Part shown: positions 1 to 18,317 of the stretch, piece by piece
Position numbering within the stretch: the first letter of the stretch is position 1
Layout of the letters: every line of letters starts with the position of its first letter
From: Actinia tenebrosa
Lineage: Eukaryota > Cnidaria > Anthozoa > Actiniaria > Actiniidae
NCBI RefSeq assembly: GCF_009602425.1
Contig: NW_022260278.1
Span: forward strand, 166,781-230,780
Direction: 5' to 3'
Length of the DNA stretch: 64,000 bases
The notes under the pieces: model-generated
The model's input: only the letters and a program-made list of their open reading frames with translations
Told to the model about the DNA's origin: nothing
The model's database searches: none
Position numbers and translations under genes: made by a program

Positions 1-33
1 TTAGTAGTATAGTAGTATGGTAGGGTGTCGCAG

Positions 34-1896
34 TGTCCTCTGCCTATGACGCCACTACTATTATAGAACCTGACATTCTTCACCCTTTTGAATGTTTACA
101 CGTGCTGAAGGAACGACGTCTTTTTACCACCAGTCAACCAAAAGGCAGGAAAGCCGTTCAATATTCTTTTACTTTAGTTGGTATTTCACTTTTTCTTGCC
201 GTTTATAATCTTTGGTATGGAATAAGATACTATCTAGTTAGTTAGTAGTTAATCTAAATGTATGTATGTTCACTGTATTACAGATCAAGGAGAATCATCG
301 TCAGGAAGAGAAGTCTTATAGAGACTTCTGTGACTATGTTACCAGAACATCAGATTATTCAGCACTCATCGTAAGTGAAGCATAATGCCACTTTTCCTGT
401 AATAATAGTCGCCTAAAACACTAGTTACTGAATAGAAAGAATTGGTATTTTTCCTTGTTCGGTTCATTTCAGATTATGTAAAGCTAAAGTTTTTGTTTGC
501 TCCAAAAACCTGCTTCTTGCCAACTTTTTGGCAATTTCATGAACCTCTAGGGGCGTGGCGAGAGGTTAGACCGTTCCAATCCCCAACAAAAAAGTGACTT
601 AAAAGTCGTAGACTTTTCTTGTTTTCGTTGTTGTGAAAGACTAATTTGTTATTTATTTAATAGTTTTTCTTTGGATATGACGAGGAGAGACTTTTGATCC
701 TCCCATCTTGGCGCCGAAATTTCATTTACTCATGCGAGATTATGGACTTTGAAATCTTTCTAAATATCACCAAAATCTTCGGTTGGTATGGCGTTGTTTA
801 TGTATTGACTACTATCTAATGCTGTTGTTGTACGCATTTAGGCTGCAAAACAAAGACAATTCCATATTATCGATAATTCACGATTTCAAGGAAGACTACA
901 TAGTGGGTAAGTCAACAAGTAGTAGTATCACAGGGCAACTGAATTGCCCCAAACAAGGTCTGCATGCAACAACTATTTTTACAATAACTTACAAATTTCT
1001 TGCGCGCTGATTGGTTATTTTTTATCATCAATAAGAGGACAGACAGATAAAGCTGAAGTCAATGAGCGCGCGCTCTTTCTGTTGGTTATTTTGATCGCTA
1101 AAAATGAGAAGTTTTTATCGTTTTTGTTATTGTAAAAAACAAATAGATATCAGTTTTTTATGTGTCTGTCCTCTTATTGACGGTACATTTTCGCCATCAC
1201 ATTGTCAAAGTAGTATGCGGATCCACTCGGTACGCCTCGTGACAATGTGATGCAATGCAATTTATCGTCAATAAGAGGACAGACACATAAAAAACTGATG
1301 TCTATTTGTTAAAAATATACGATGCTATTATGGAAATATAAAAGAAATCACACTGTTTCTTGATGGAATTTTTGGCATTACTTTAGTATTTCCATGTTAG
1401 CCTCGTATTCAAGACAATTTTGGGAAGGGTCCATCGAGGATGTCATTTCTTTCATATATTAGCGTAAGCTATTTAGAAGTATTAGTATTAGCGTAAGCTA
1501 TTTAGAAGTAAAAATAAACTTTTGACATCTTAGTTTTTTGTTTGTGTACAGCGAGTTCGATCATGGAACCCTTCAAGAAAACTTGCAAGCGACGGTAAAT
1601 ATGTGCTCTAGTTTACTTTTTTTTAAGGGACCAGACCTTGTATGGCTACTATTTAATGCATTTATCTTGACACTGGGACAAAGCACGCGTTTTTTTGTTC
1701 CCTTTCCGATATTCACTTGGAATTAACTTGTCGTAAAATAAATATGGAAATCCCTTTTCTTTGTTCTCATCTTTTCCTCTATTATTCACAGGTGTTTTGT
1801 GGACGTAAAATCAATGTAGAGAGTACACCATTAGAATTTTCAAAAAGCCATTCTGTGTCCATGGACGACCATGGCAAACGCCTATCGTTGGTAACG
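34..1896 (+). CDS. 3' part of an unrecognised multi-exon gene
   Basis: A chain of short open exons with good splice sites. An exon opens after the cag at 31-33. Further exons lie at 284-370 (29 codons, phase 0), 842-906, 1552-1594 and 1792-1896; 842-906 ends in phase 2 and joins 1552 in frame. Each has an AG before it, and the last four have GT donors (three of them gtaag-type). The first exon carries a hydrophobic stretch near its end, and its donor is uncertain. The later exons are hydrophilic, with peptides such as EEKSYRDFCDYVTRTSDYS and VFCGRKINVESTPLEFSK. The next plausible acceptor, near 2626, gives a stop within two codons in the expected frame. The true C-terminus is therefore unclear, although another frame there is open to 2727 and looks coding-like. 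The start lies left of the window. I do not recognise the family and assign no function. Confidence 0.45.
1133..1320. repeat. palindromic foldback element
   Basis: Two arms of about 45 bp mirror each other. The left arm (about 1133-1183) reads into tgtctgtcctcttattgacg. The right arm (about 1265-1316) is its reverse complement, and a smaller inner pair (catcacattgtca and its complement) sits between them. A single partial copy of the arm lies just upstream at about 1028-1052. No coding sequence is seen. It looks like a short non-autonomous DNA element in an intron of the left-hand gene. Confidence 0.7.
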
Positions 1897-1996
1897 GTAA
1901 GTAATTTCTCTTTTATTACTTACTAGTAACATATATTAGTAGTGTTTAAAAAACGAGTAGGAGTGTTTTATCAGGTATAAAACACGATCTACGAGN

Positions 1997-2421
1997 TTTT
2001 TGAACTGCTTAAAACACTCATGAACAATTTATAAGATTTTGGTTCAACTGGAGCCACCATACACGTCACGAACATGGATTTTTATACTTCGATAGAGATT
2101 TGACGTCACGGGCATGCGCAACCAGATTCAATAGAAGCTCCCACACGTTGGATATTGCGTGCCAAGGCAAAGACAGGCACGTTAGTCAAAGATCATTAGG
2201 GTTGACTACGGGCCTTGATGAAGCTCTGTCTTCATCTAAACTTGGATGCATACTTCATCCCTGATGAAGTCATCCTCATAGTATTCGAGTAGTCTTTATA
2301 TAAAATCACTTGAATACTAATGAAGAGGACTTTATCGGGTATAAAGGTTCATGCGCGTGACGTGTATGGTGGCTCCAATTGGACCACAAGCTTATGAATT
2401 ATTAATGAGTTTTCTAAGGTT
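1997..2421. repeat. MITE-like inverted-repeat element
   Basis: The left arm (1997-2070) and right arm (2353-2421) are imperfect reverse complements of about 70 bp. Both contain ggagccaccatacacgtcac. The centre has no open frame of note. Related fragments carrying the outer part of the arm occur near 4020 and 9250, so this is a dispersed family. Confidence 0.65.
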
Positions 2422-2749
2422 ATTTAACGGCCAAGAGGTCGGAATAGGAAAAACCTGTTGCAAATACCGCCCGCTCGCTCAAACAATCAGAACGCGCATT
2501 TTTTAGGATACCGGCTAGAAAAAAATTCTAATTAGTTGTATGGTACGGGTCTGTGTTGGATGCATGAGTGAGAAATGCAAGACTCCTTACAGACTCAACA
2601 CTAATACTTGTCTTCTTCTTGCAGCAGTGACAAGGAGGATGCTTGGGCAAAATCTACACTTGATTCGAGTTCTTGTTATAACAATTGTAGTCTTGATGTG
2701 GGAAGTGGTTGGCTGTAAATATTTTGTACATGTATTCGATGACTGACGG

Positions 2750-3781
2750 ATGCTTTGTAAATAAAACACTGTTACCTCTGTAGAGTTCGATATTTGTCTT
2801 TTCCTTATTGTCAGACCCATTTACTACCCGAAGTGTTATCGAACGGTGACAAATACATCCACTTCTGCTGTCTGTTTGGACCCTAATGCGAGAGATAAGC
2901 GTCTGGTTGGTAAATCTTTCCAGCGATTTTGAGTCAATGGCTTCGCACATGAAAATTATTCTAATTGCACCTTCCTGCGCGTCTATAGGAGACTATGTAA
3001 GTAATATTGATTGTTCTGATGACATTAGTTGTATATTTTTGATNAAGGTATTTTTAGGTATACAATTTAGTAAGAAAACTAGAGTTTACAGTTTTCATAA
3101 GACTTGATGATGTTGTCGAAATGACAGCAAAACGTTGTCTTTTACAACTAGTTTTCTTACTAAAGTATATTGTCATAACTATTTAATTATTTCCCAAACA
3201 GTAGAAATAAGTAGAAAGTAGACGTTTTGCTGCAGTTAACTTTTCCGCTTTTGTTACTGCCAAAGAAAGATATCCACTTTGCTTAAATTTGAACTATTGT
3301 TATCGCGAAAGAGAAGAAACTACCCCCCCCCCCCCCAAACACACACATTTTTCCAAAATGCAGCGATAAATGACATACACTCCTTTGCATGACTCGGATG
3401 CATAGGATATTTTCAAGTAATCTTTCAAGGATGAGTGCGAGTGCTTCATTTTGGTTTCCAAACACGAGCAAACATTTGAAAGCACGAGGCCGTAGGCTGA
3501 AAGTTTTTATCGTTTTTGAGTGTTTGGAAACCCTAATGAAANACGAAGCATGAGTTTTTGGTGTTACCTCTCTGAGTTAATAATTTATTATGCAGGAAAA
3601 GCAGTTTCCTTGTTTTTACTGTGTTATTAATTTAATATACGTAAAGCAGTTGTATGGGAAAAACATTAATAAAATATAGATCCAACCCAACTTTGTCAGC
3701 AAATTCATCGTTGGGATAGTTGGTAACGCTCTAGACTCTTACGCCAAGGGTCTCAGGTTCGAGATCATGGTAAGTCCAAGG

Positions 3782-3851
<70 letters not shown>

Positions 3852-4690
3852 TTACGTAAGTAGATAGTAGATAGAAGTATGAAAAGTAAGCAATAGAGGG
3901 GAGAGAGTTAGAGAAATGAAGCAAATGCGTGGAAAGTGGATGATAAATTCTTCCAGCTATTTTGAGACACCCACTAGGTTTCAAAAGCCATCCTCGTGAT
4001 CCGAAAAGTGCCCATAAACCTATGAATTATTAATGAAAAGACCAGGCTCGTCTGAGAATGTTTTTAATGCTTATTCCATAAATACTGAACCCTAGTTTAC
4101 AGAAATAATCTGAATTTCTTTGTTACTATTTGATTACATGGTATTTATATCTTATTAATAAATTAATACAACTGCTTGCAATTGGGTTAAATTAGAATAC
4201 ATGTACATCTCCTTAGAGCTGAGAAACATATCTGCTTAGGTGTTTATCAAATAGATCTTAGTCTTATCCATCTCCATAAAGGTTCCTTATTTTATCACAT
4301 CTATTGCGATAATAGCCTTGACTATAGAAGACTGGAGGTAAGGCTGAGTTATTGATCGAGATCAAAACACTAAAGTAACTTGATCCATTAACCTTGTTGA
4401 AATAATAGTTTAAAAAGTTCGACCAGAAGTACAAAATTCCTCAATGGTTCGAACCATTTTGAAAAAAGTCTGGAATGGAAATCCTTTGTGTACACCTTAA
4501 GTTTAAAATACTTTGTAACTATAATTTATATAATGCGGTTTGCTGCTAATTATGAAGGTTTTAAAATGTTGACACAACAGTATAAATGCCTTGCATATTA
4601 ATAGTAGTTTCTCTTTTGTGACAGAGATTAACTTGGTGAAAATACCAACATATTCAGTTCTTCATTCAAAAGGAGATCAAAGTTTCAATA
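2750..4690. other. intergenic region between two convergent genes
   Basis: No convincing exon is seen on either strand. It contains a short C-run near 3323, a tRNA-derived SINE with a long A-tail (3700-3847), and otherwise AT-rich sequence that includes the 3' flank of ICA1. Short open frames here are not supported by composition or splice signals. Confidence 0.5.
3705..3847 (+). mobile_element. tRNA-derived SINE with a 66-base A-tail
   Basis: The head holds an A-box-like tagttggtaacgctc (about 3716-3731) and a B-box-like ggttcgagatc (about 3756-3766), 25 to 30 bases apart as in a tRNA promoter. After a short body, an uninterrupted run of 66 A residues follows (3782-3847). The unbroken tail suggests a young insertion, though homopolymer length is often misassembled. 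Confidence 0.65.
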
Positions 4691-4697
4691 GAACAAC

Positions 4698-10660
<5,963 letters not shown>

Positions 10661-11505
10661 CTTGAGGTCTTTGTTTATATTCTCCTTATCCTAAATAATT
10701 AGCTTTAGATATAGTAAAAACAATAAATTAATTGGAAGTCTTGTGTCATAAATTTAAAAATGGAATTGGAATTGGAAATGCATAAACGTAAGCATATACA
10801 AAGTGTAATGTAATGATTCAAGATAAGTTAGAAACTATAACAAACTTAGAAAAAATAACATAAGCTCATTAAGTGTCGAAAATCTGTAAAATAAAGCTCT
10901 AAGTTGTAAAGCAGTTTCAAAGCAAAATACATATGTGTATAAGATGATCATGTATCATGATAGTCTTAAGCTTAAGTTTAATAAAAACGTAAAAATGCTC
11001 TAACGAAATGAAGACATCAAAAATTAAAGTGAGCTTTATTCAAATGATTAGTCACAAAGACCAAAGACAATACCAAATGCCAATCGAATCATTCAAAATT
11101 TTAAAACGTATTGAATTTAACTAAGAAGCAATAACATTTTTACCTCCCAAACTGTTTTTAAAAAATTATTTCGTAAATTATATCGAATCAAATCATCTAG
11201 TATAAATTTACTAGTGAACTTCTAAACTCAAATAATCTTAATGATATCAAATATAAGTTTTTATTTAGCATCAAAGCAAAAAATAAAAGCTTTAAGTGTT
11301 TTTTGTTCCTGGAACACTAAAACATAGAAACCTGGCTTTAAAAGAAATATAAATTCAAGCAGGAGAATTTGAATCATAGGGGAGCAGGTGACCTCTTACT
11401 CTTCAGGCCAGTGAGGCAAAGATTCAAGTTGAATTTCGTTGAGATTTTCCCTTTATGAAGCCAATAAATCACACATAAAAACGATAAGATGAAACGAAAA
11501 CTTAC

Positions 11506-11600
11506 CTTTAGTAATCCATCACATTTTGTGTCTCAAGAAATCACTTAAATTTGATAAAAAGCAAGAAAATTCCTTTCCTTCTCATCTACAAGAAAACATG
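11506..11600 (-). other. ICA1: probable 5' untranslated exon of ICA1
   Basis: A good donor (gtaagt on the minus strand at 11505) closes a short exon whose own ATGs run straight into stops. It sits upstream of the first coding exon at 10690-10617, which has a matching acceptor. The outer edge (transcription start) is a guess. Confidence 0.5.
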
Positions 11601-12034
11601 GCGACCAGATGCGCACGCATACCCAGAAAAAAGACACGTAAGAAGATTATTGATTATGATAATTTATGCATAGCTATACCTGGGGCAAAGGCCCTAGGAG
11701 ACTAATGTTATGGGGATTAATTTCACACGGTTTTCCGCTCCCAAGGCTAGTTTTAAACCGTGCGATTTTTTTTCAGTGGGAAGCGTCACAATGGTATCAG
11801 CGACATGTGGATCCAGGGGGAGGGTACCCGGTCGGTGGGATCCGTACCCCCCTGTTATACCTCTGAGATTTTACTATTGCTTTACTAGTAGAATTGATAA
11901 TAATAATGATAATAATAATAATGATGATGATAATGATGATGATGATGATAATAATAACAAAGATATTTCAAAGGTAACAAAAGTTTTCGATATGAAATTT
12001 CTGAATCCGCCCTCGTAAAAGTGAATATAAGCCC

Positions 12035-12649
12035 GGAGTAGTCAATCGATAAAAATCGATAGAAATCAGCTGATTTGTATCAATTTTTATGGGAAATCGT
12101 TTAAAATTGATAAAAAAAATTGGTGTGAGTTCGATTTTTATCGATTTAATCGATTTTTATCGATCAAGATTTGACAGCTTTAATTCGATCCAATAATGAG
12201 TACAATCATATAATCAGCTTTATTTCACGGAAAGTTTTCGAAAATATCGATGATAGTGCAATAGATTTTATAACTATTAATTCACAAGTAATTATATGTA
12301 GATCAGGCAGCTAATTATCCAAGTACTTTTGCTGTCTGTTCACTGATCACTATAACAAACTCCTAGTTTGTGTCAAGCTATGGTTACGAAAGAGTAGTTG
12401 CCGGTGGTGTAAATCCGTAGCCACACGACCCTCGTACGATCATCGATAGAAATTGTTCAAGAACATAAATCGAAAAAAATCGATATGTATATAATCAATC
12501 AATCGATAAAAATCGATACAAAAATTTAGTGTGAGTTCGATTTTTAACGATTGATCGATACNATCGATATCAATCAAATCAGCGGTATCGATTGTTATCG
12601 ATTTATCGATCGGCAAAATCGATATCGATTTTTATCGATTGACTACTCC
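12035..12649. mobile_element. ATCGAT-rich foldback element
   Basis: The ends are perfect inverted repeats: ggagtagtcaatcgataaaa at the left and its reverse complement at the right. The interior, especially toward both ends, is packed with variants of atcgataaaaatcgat, so each arm is also internally repetitive. GTGAATATAA lies a few bases outside both ends, possibly an offset target duplication. No transposase frame is present. Confidence 0.75.
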
Positions 12650-15600
12650 ATGATATAAGGTGAATATAATCGCGCACGCGCACGCTCGTTTGTCGATTTG
12701 TGCCGCTTGAAGAGATAAATAAGATTTGAAAAGACAAAAAAGCTCTCTCTCAGTTATTTATTAAAGTCGCTTGCGTTAGAAATACTGAATACTATTATGG
12801 TGAATATTCACCTCGCCGCTCGAAGATTCGATCAGTCAGTTTAACATATTCTGCAGTACCGGGCCTACCTGTGTAGTATACTCACGTGACTCAGTGACGT
12901 AGTGTGTTTTTATGCTTCTGATAGTTGATGCTTGATCTTTCAAACGCTGGTGTTTGTCGTAGTATTTGTCTCGTCCTTCAACTCACCAGAACTACTTTCT
13001 CGAGGTAAACGATCTTAGCATATCGGCCATTACTATTTGTACGAAAGATTTATTTTATAAGCGTATTTCCCCCCGTAAATTCGTGCACATTGTCCTTCGC
13101 ACAATCTTCATGCTCACCGTCCATTACAATTTCGACCACTTCAACCTGGTTTTTCAGATATTAATTTATTTTAAAATTACAATGTAAATCAACATGTAAG
13201 TGCTATTTATGTTAAGGCTACAAATGTGGCCAAAATTTTTTGCATTCCCTCCCAAAATCAAAGGTAACCCACACTTTGACTTTAGTCAAAATGCATCGCT
13301 TTCGTTTTTATTGTAATGCACCAAACTATCAGTGGAAATCCCACCCCTGACTACCCTTTAGATTTGAGGTGTTGCCTAATATCGTACTAATTCCCTGCCT
13401 TACCCTGCTAGGTGAGACATTTTTGCAAGTCTAATTCTCACTTATTGTTCCCCGCCCCAGGGCTAGTGATTGTGAAAATATTTTTCCAATCGCAAATTTA
13501 GTGTCATTATTATATTTTTACAATATGGTAGAAAAATCAAAGAAGACTACAATAATTATTATAGAAAACAAAGTATTTCATTCATCAGTGTCATCAGTGA
13601 NGAGCTCTTTAAGCTTTTATGAATAAAAATGACTTACTTGGATAACTTGTTGTAAGATACAAAAGGTTATCCAGGTAAGTTTTTAAAATATATATAAGTA
13701 CTAATTTTACATAGTCTCCTTTGCCGTCGTTCTTAGTGTCGGTCCGAAAATCCCTCCCCACTAACGTCTGCCCAATGGAGCACTACATTGCTTTCCCATT
13801 GTTCTGTCGAAATACCAATAGAGCCAATAAAATTGTAGNGATTGTCCTGCAGTGACCAATCACTATATAGGTTATGTGTAGTGTGTAGCGTTTATTCTGG
13901 TCAAGAAAGTTTTTTTTCTTCTTTTGGAAGTCGCCTGTCCTTTGCTAAAATAATTTGAAATCGACGTATCAATGATCTGACAATATTTAAACGCTTCAAG
14001 TTTTATATTTATCTGCATAAGAATTTTTTACAAGTGCTCACTGAAGCTTTAAAGAGCTTCAAAACAAGCAGAACAGCGTAAAGTGAACTTTGTTAGAGAC
14101 ATTAATTCCTAAAAATATGAACTAATAAAAAAAGATTGAGATTGAATACTGAAGATCAGAGGAGCATAAGTTCAATACAACAAGACAAAAGTGTCACTGA
14201 TCACCTGTCATGAAATTGCTTCGAGAGTATATGTAAAATTTTTTTTTTTTTTTTTTAGAGAGAGAGTATATGTAGTACTATATACTTCTTCAACTATATA
14301 TTTGTTCTTTGGTGAATCAAGCAAACATTTCAAGAACATTTGGAGTAGATATTTTAAGGAGCCAGCAAGCTACATTTATCCTTCATACAAAGAGCTCACT
14401 CACGGCCCTCCAAAGAGGATTGCAAATTTGAGTGCATCAATCTCAAGAAACTTGTAATTGAGAAGGTTCTTCACTTTGTTTGTAGTGAAGCTTCCAGTAT
14501 AATCAAGGAAATAACCCTCATTATTAGGACAAGAGAATCAGGCATTGTTAAATTTCAGTTTCCAATCTTTTTTCCGATGGAAATGGAAGACCAAGGCGCA
14601 GATTTCGTATGTGTTTTTAATGTCAATTGGTTAACATGGCTACGATTGGCTAGAGAATGGGAAAGGTATGTAGTGATCCATTGAGCAGACATTATTGAGG
14701 AGGGAAGCATTTGGACCAACACTAAGAATGGCTGCAAAAGATACTTTTACAGTACAAGAGATTGGGCTGCCTGTGCTTGCTCAGAATCTATTTTAGATAG
14801 ATATTTCACATAGATTTTTTAAGTTTTGTTTTAAAGCTTTTATTACCTTTTTCAAGGAAGTCATCAAAGCTTGATAGACATACTGCTTTTTGTATTTTTC
14901 TCTCTACATCCCAAGCCTTTTTTATGGGCATTATTTATAAAGATTCAAAAGAATGAAAGTCTTGATCTTGACACTGTTTTTGTTCATTGCTGGCTTTGGC
15001 ATATCTTGTTATTGTGATAATCAACATTAAATCCACATAGTAAGAAAGAGCACATTGATCTGTACAAAATCTCGAAGTTTGGTGTCAATCGGGTCAATAG
15101 TGATCGAGATATATAAAGCCATTCAAAAACTCCAAAACTTAATAAGAAATGTATGGATTACTGAACACTTTGTTTGTCAATGTTTAAGCTCCCTATAATT
15201 GTATTATGCTCTGAATGATTATGGCCACTATCTCATAATAATATCTGGGTGACTGGCTACTTTTGAATGTTCGATACAAATATATGTGGCCCTCAGAACC
15301 CGCTGAAAAATCTACAATACTTTATTGAAGAACCATACAAGTTATGAGCTTCAGGAGGGCAAAACCCTAAAACCCTCCTAAAAATCTAGGTTATATCAAT
15401 TTTTTAGAAAAAGTTCATTTTTCTAACACATGAAAAAATATTTTTTGTAGGGATTTTTGTTTGACTTTTGTTCAAGCACCAAAAGGACGAAATATGACAA
15501 ACCAATGTAATTTCTTTGCCTTTTGTCAAAAATATNCAATATTACGATTGTGATTGCGATTGTGGAATAAAAGAAAAAAATTTCTAAGTCAGACAATGAA

Positions 15601-16374
15601 TTCATTCCTTAAATTTCTAAGTCACACAATGAATTCATTCCTTGAGTCCAATTTGGAAAGACTCAAAATAGAATTTTACTGAAGTTTTATGATAGGGGGA
15701 GGGCAGGGAAAACAACTATTGTGGGCTTTGTGTATTTTCATAGAGTTCAGCTTTTCAAGCTTTTTCTTCTCTCAATTTTAAATTTTTTAGTGGTGGGGGA
15801 GGGGGGAGGGTTAAGGAAAGCCCCCACCTATTCCCCCGGCTCCACCTAAAATAGCTTTCTTCAGTTCAGCAGAGTACTATTTCTAAGCCTAAATGAGGCC
15901 TAACATTTTTATTTTCAAGTGAGATTCCTTCTCTTAGTTCATTTTCTCTTGGTATAATTGTATGTATGGTTGCGTTTGAAGATATTTCGAGACATTTTAG
16001 TGAAAAAGCACTTCATTTAGGTAATTCTGGTTATAGATAGTCTGGCCTTTAGTATAAACCTACTGATAGTCTATCTCAAATCCTGCGTGCAAGTGCCCGT
16101 CAGTTTTCAACACCAAAACAACTCAAAAAATACATTATTTCAACCTGATATCATAATATTTTGTATCCATTTATTTGACCGATAGGTAGGTTTATACTAA
16201 AACCTCTCTCCCACATGGTCTACGAGTCAATAGCCCATGAGACCAAAGCCGAGACCATTTGGGCTTCACTGAAGATGGCAGAGGTATCTGCTAAAACATC
16301 ACGACCAATCATATCATTTACATGAGTGTTAACGGTCTTAACGTGTATTATTTTGCAATGAAAACAATAAATTA

Positions 16375-16383
16375 TATATAAGG
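16375..16383 (+). promoter_or_regulatory. candidate TATA box
   Basis: The word tatataagg lies about 70 bp upstream of the ATG at 16449, the usual distance for a short 5' UTR. This is a prediction from spacing only. Confidence 0.4.
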
Positions 16384-16448
16384 AAATCAGGCGTTGTTTT
16401 AACTTTATCACTTGACCCTTTTATTTCCTCCAGAAATCATAAAAGATC

Positions 16449-18317
16449 ATGGCGGAGTTTTCCGGATCTATCCAAGACATCGTGCCCAACAGGGTGAGTG
16501 AAGAACAAATGGTTGAGTATCTGTTATCTTGGGAACAAGAAGAGAATAGGTATGCTGAAAATGCTGTAAGCCAAAAGTCAGCACGTCAGAAAGAAGCACT
16601 GGGAGAATGCCAGTCGAAAATGGCAGTCGAGAAAGAAATATTTGATTCAGAAGAAAGAAGACAGCAGTTAGACGAAACTTTAAAGGAGGCAGCCAAGCAG
16701 AAGGAGTTATATGAAGGAGAAAACAAAAAAAACCTTGCCCTTCACGAAGAAAATTTAAAGAAATTTCAGGAAAACCAGAAGAAGCTATATGATGCGCTAT
16801 CTAAGAATGAGCAAAAGAAAGCCCAGTTAGTGGAGAAGAGAAGGCTAGAAGCGGAGAAGAAGTCTAAGGAGGCAGTTGGACAAGATCTTGAAACTGAAAA
16901 TCAAAAGCTTATCAAGGTTGAAAAAGATAGGATGGAAAAAGAAAGGAAGATGCTTCTGATTGCCCAAGAAAAACTCAAGGAGGAAGAAAACAAAGCAATG
17001 GCAAAACTTAGGACTTTTCAAGAGGGAGTTAAAAATGTACAAGAACGAACAATTGCGACACAGCAGTCAGAGGTCGAGAAGGCTGCCAAGAAGCTAGCTG
17101 AGCACGAGCGTTATCTTGCAAAATTGAAAGAAAACGAAGCGGTTTACATTCGTGAACAAGAGGAGAAGAAAAAAAGAGCTGACCAGGAATTGGCAGAGCG
17201 AAGCCGACAATCGAAGGAAAATGAACAAGCGTTTGACAAAGAAACTACCGATCATATCTTTGCTAGGAGAGAAGAGCAACAACGAAAGCGCGTCCAGGAA
17301 GAAGAGGCAAGAGAAGCAATTGAGAGCGAGGCAGCGAATTTAGAGCTTGAAAAAATAATCGAATCAAAAGCACTCCACAAGAAAGAACTAAGTCAAATCT
17401 TATTAGACGAGAAACTAAAGTTAGAGGAAGAAAAAAGAAAACAAGCAGAGGAAGCTAAACTACAATTCAAGATTCAAAGAGAAGATGCAGCGAAGTCGAG
17501 AATGGAACAAGAAAAAGATATTTATGTCAGAGAGAAAAGTAACAGACTGGAGAAGCTTTCAAAGCTTCAAAATGATTGGAATCGTTACATAGAAGAGTTG
17601 AATGAAAGGGAAGCAGAGAAATCACTACGCGATGTAGAAAAGTTTCAAATGTTTGAAGAAAAAAGAAAGGAGGAAGAAAAAAGGACTTTCGAAATAGCTG
17701 AGAAGCGCAAAGAACAACAACAGAAACGCCAAAGAGAAGAAGAACAAGCACTATTAAGTGCTCAACGTGAGATGAATTTGCAAGAAAACAAGAAGGTCGG
17801 TGTTCAGAGATCACTTGAAGAAGCTCAACGGCTTTTAGCTTTGCAAGAAGAGCATTTGAAGCATGAGCAAAAGTTTAAAGAAGAGGCTAAAAAGAATCGT
17901 CAAGAAAAACTCAAAGAACGAGAAGAAGCTGAAAGACTAAGGCTTGAAAATGAGAGGCAAAAGATTTTAGATGCTGAAAGATCGAAGAAAGAAAGCACTT
18001 CAGAGACGGCTCAAAGTAATCAGGAGTTTTTGGATCAACAAACCAAGCGTCTGAAAGAAAAGACCCAAAGGGATGGCAAAAAAGAAAGACAACTTCATGA
18101 AGAAAGACAGCAAGAAGAGGAAAATAAGAGACTTGAAGCTGCTAGAAAAAGGAAAGAACAACTGTTACTTCACCAGAATAACATACAGGAGACGCAAGAA
18201 CTGGAACAGAAAATGTTAATGCAATCACTGAAAAACAGGAACGAAATCATCGGAGAGTGGGATCAACAAGTGGAAGTTTATGAAGATTCGACTGGTTCAA
18301 AATGCAGCATATTATGA
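16449..18317 (+). CDS. intronless coiled-coil protein with C-terminal CaaX box
   Basis: A single open frame of 622 residues starting MAEFSGSIQDIVPNRVSEEQ. After an N-terminal segment of about 45 residues with a compact, possibly globular look, the rest is almost entirely E/K/R/Q-rich with heptad-like spacing, predicting one very long coiled coil. It ends GSKCSIL: CSIL fits the prenylation motif CaaX, and a final L usually directs geranylgeranylation. There is no signal peptide or membrane segment. I do not recognise an orthologue. Similarity to trichohyalin, caldesmon or ciliary coiled-coil proteins would be compositional. The multi-exon genes in this window make the lack of introns notable, perhaps a retrogene origin. 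A membrane-tethered rod-like scaffold is a reasonable inference. Confidence 0.85.
   Translation: MAEFSGSIQDIVPNRVSEEQMVEYLLSWEQEENRYAENAVSQKSARQKEALGECQSKMAVEKEIFDSEERRQQLDETLKEAAKQKELYEGENKKNLALHEENLKKFQENQKKLYDALSKNEQKKAQLVEKRRLEAEKKSKEAVGQDLETENQKLIKVEKDRMEKERKMLLIAQEKLKEEENKAMAKLRTFQEGVKNVQERTIATQQSEVEKAAKKLAEHERYLAKLKENEAVYIREQEEKKKRADQELAERSRQSKENEQAFDKETTDHIFARREEQQRKRVQEEEAREAIESEAANLELEKIIESKALHKKELSQILLDEKLKLEEEKRKQAEEAKLQFKIQREDAAKSRMEQEKDIYVREKSNRLEKLSKLQNDWNRYIEELNEREAEKSLRDVEKFQMFEEKRKEEEKRTFEIAEKRKEQQQKRQREEEQALLSAQREMNLQENKKVGVQRSLEEAQRLLALQEEHLKHEQKFKEEAKKNRQEKLKEREEAERLRLENERQKILDAERSKKESTSETAQSNQEFLDQQTKRLKEKTQRDGKKERQLHEERQQEEENKRLEAARKRKEQLLLHQNNIQETQELEQKMLMQSLKNRNEIIGEWDQQVEVYEDSTGSKCSIL

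Larger units (their letters stand above)
11601..16440. other. intergenic region, ICA1 to coiled-coil gene
   Basis: Contains a microsatellite of aat/gat units (about 11893-11957), a large ATCGAT-rich foldback element (12035-12649), short T-runs, and an inverted pair of gtataaaccta words near 16050 and 16190 that is repeated once near 49630. Short open frames at 12966-13187 and 14191-14457 have no recognisable similarity or splice context. I see no gene here. Confidence 0.45.

Noticed and set aside
3739-3984. Open frame of 81 codons with a poly-F run
   Set aside because: It is the antisense of the 66-base A-tail of a SINE, not a gene.
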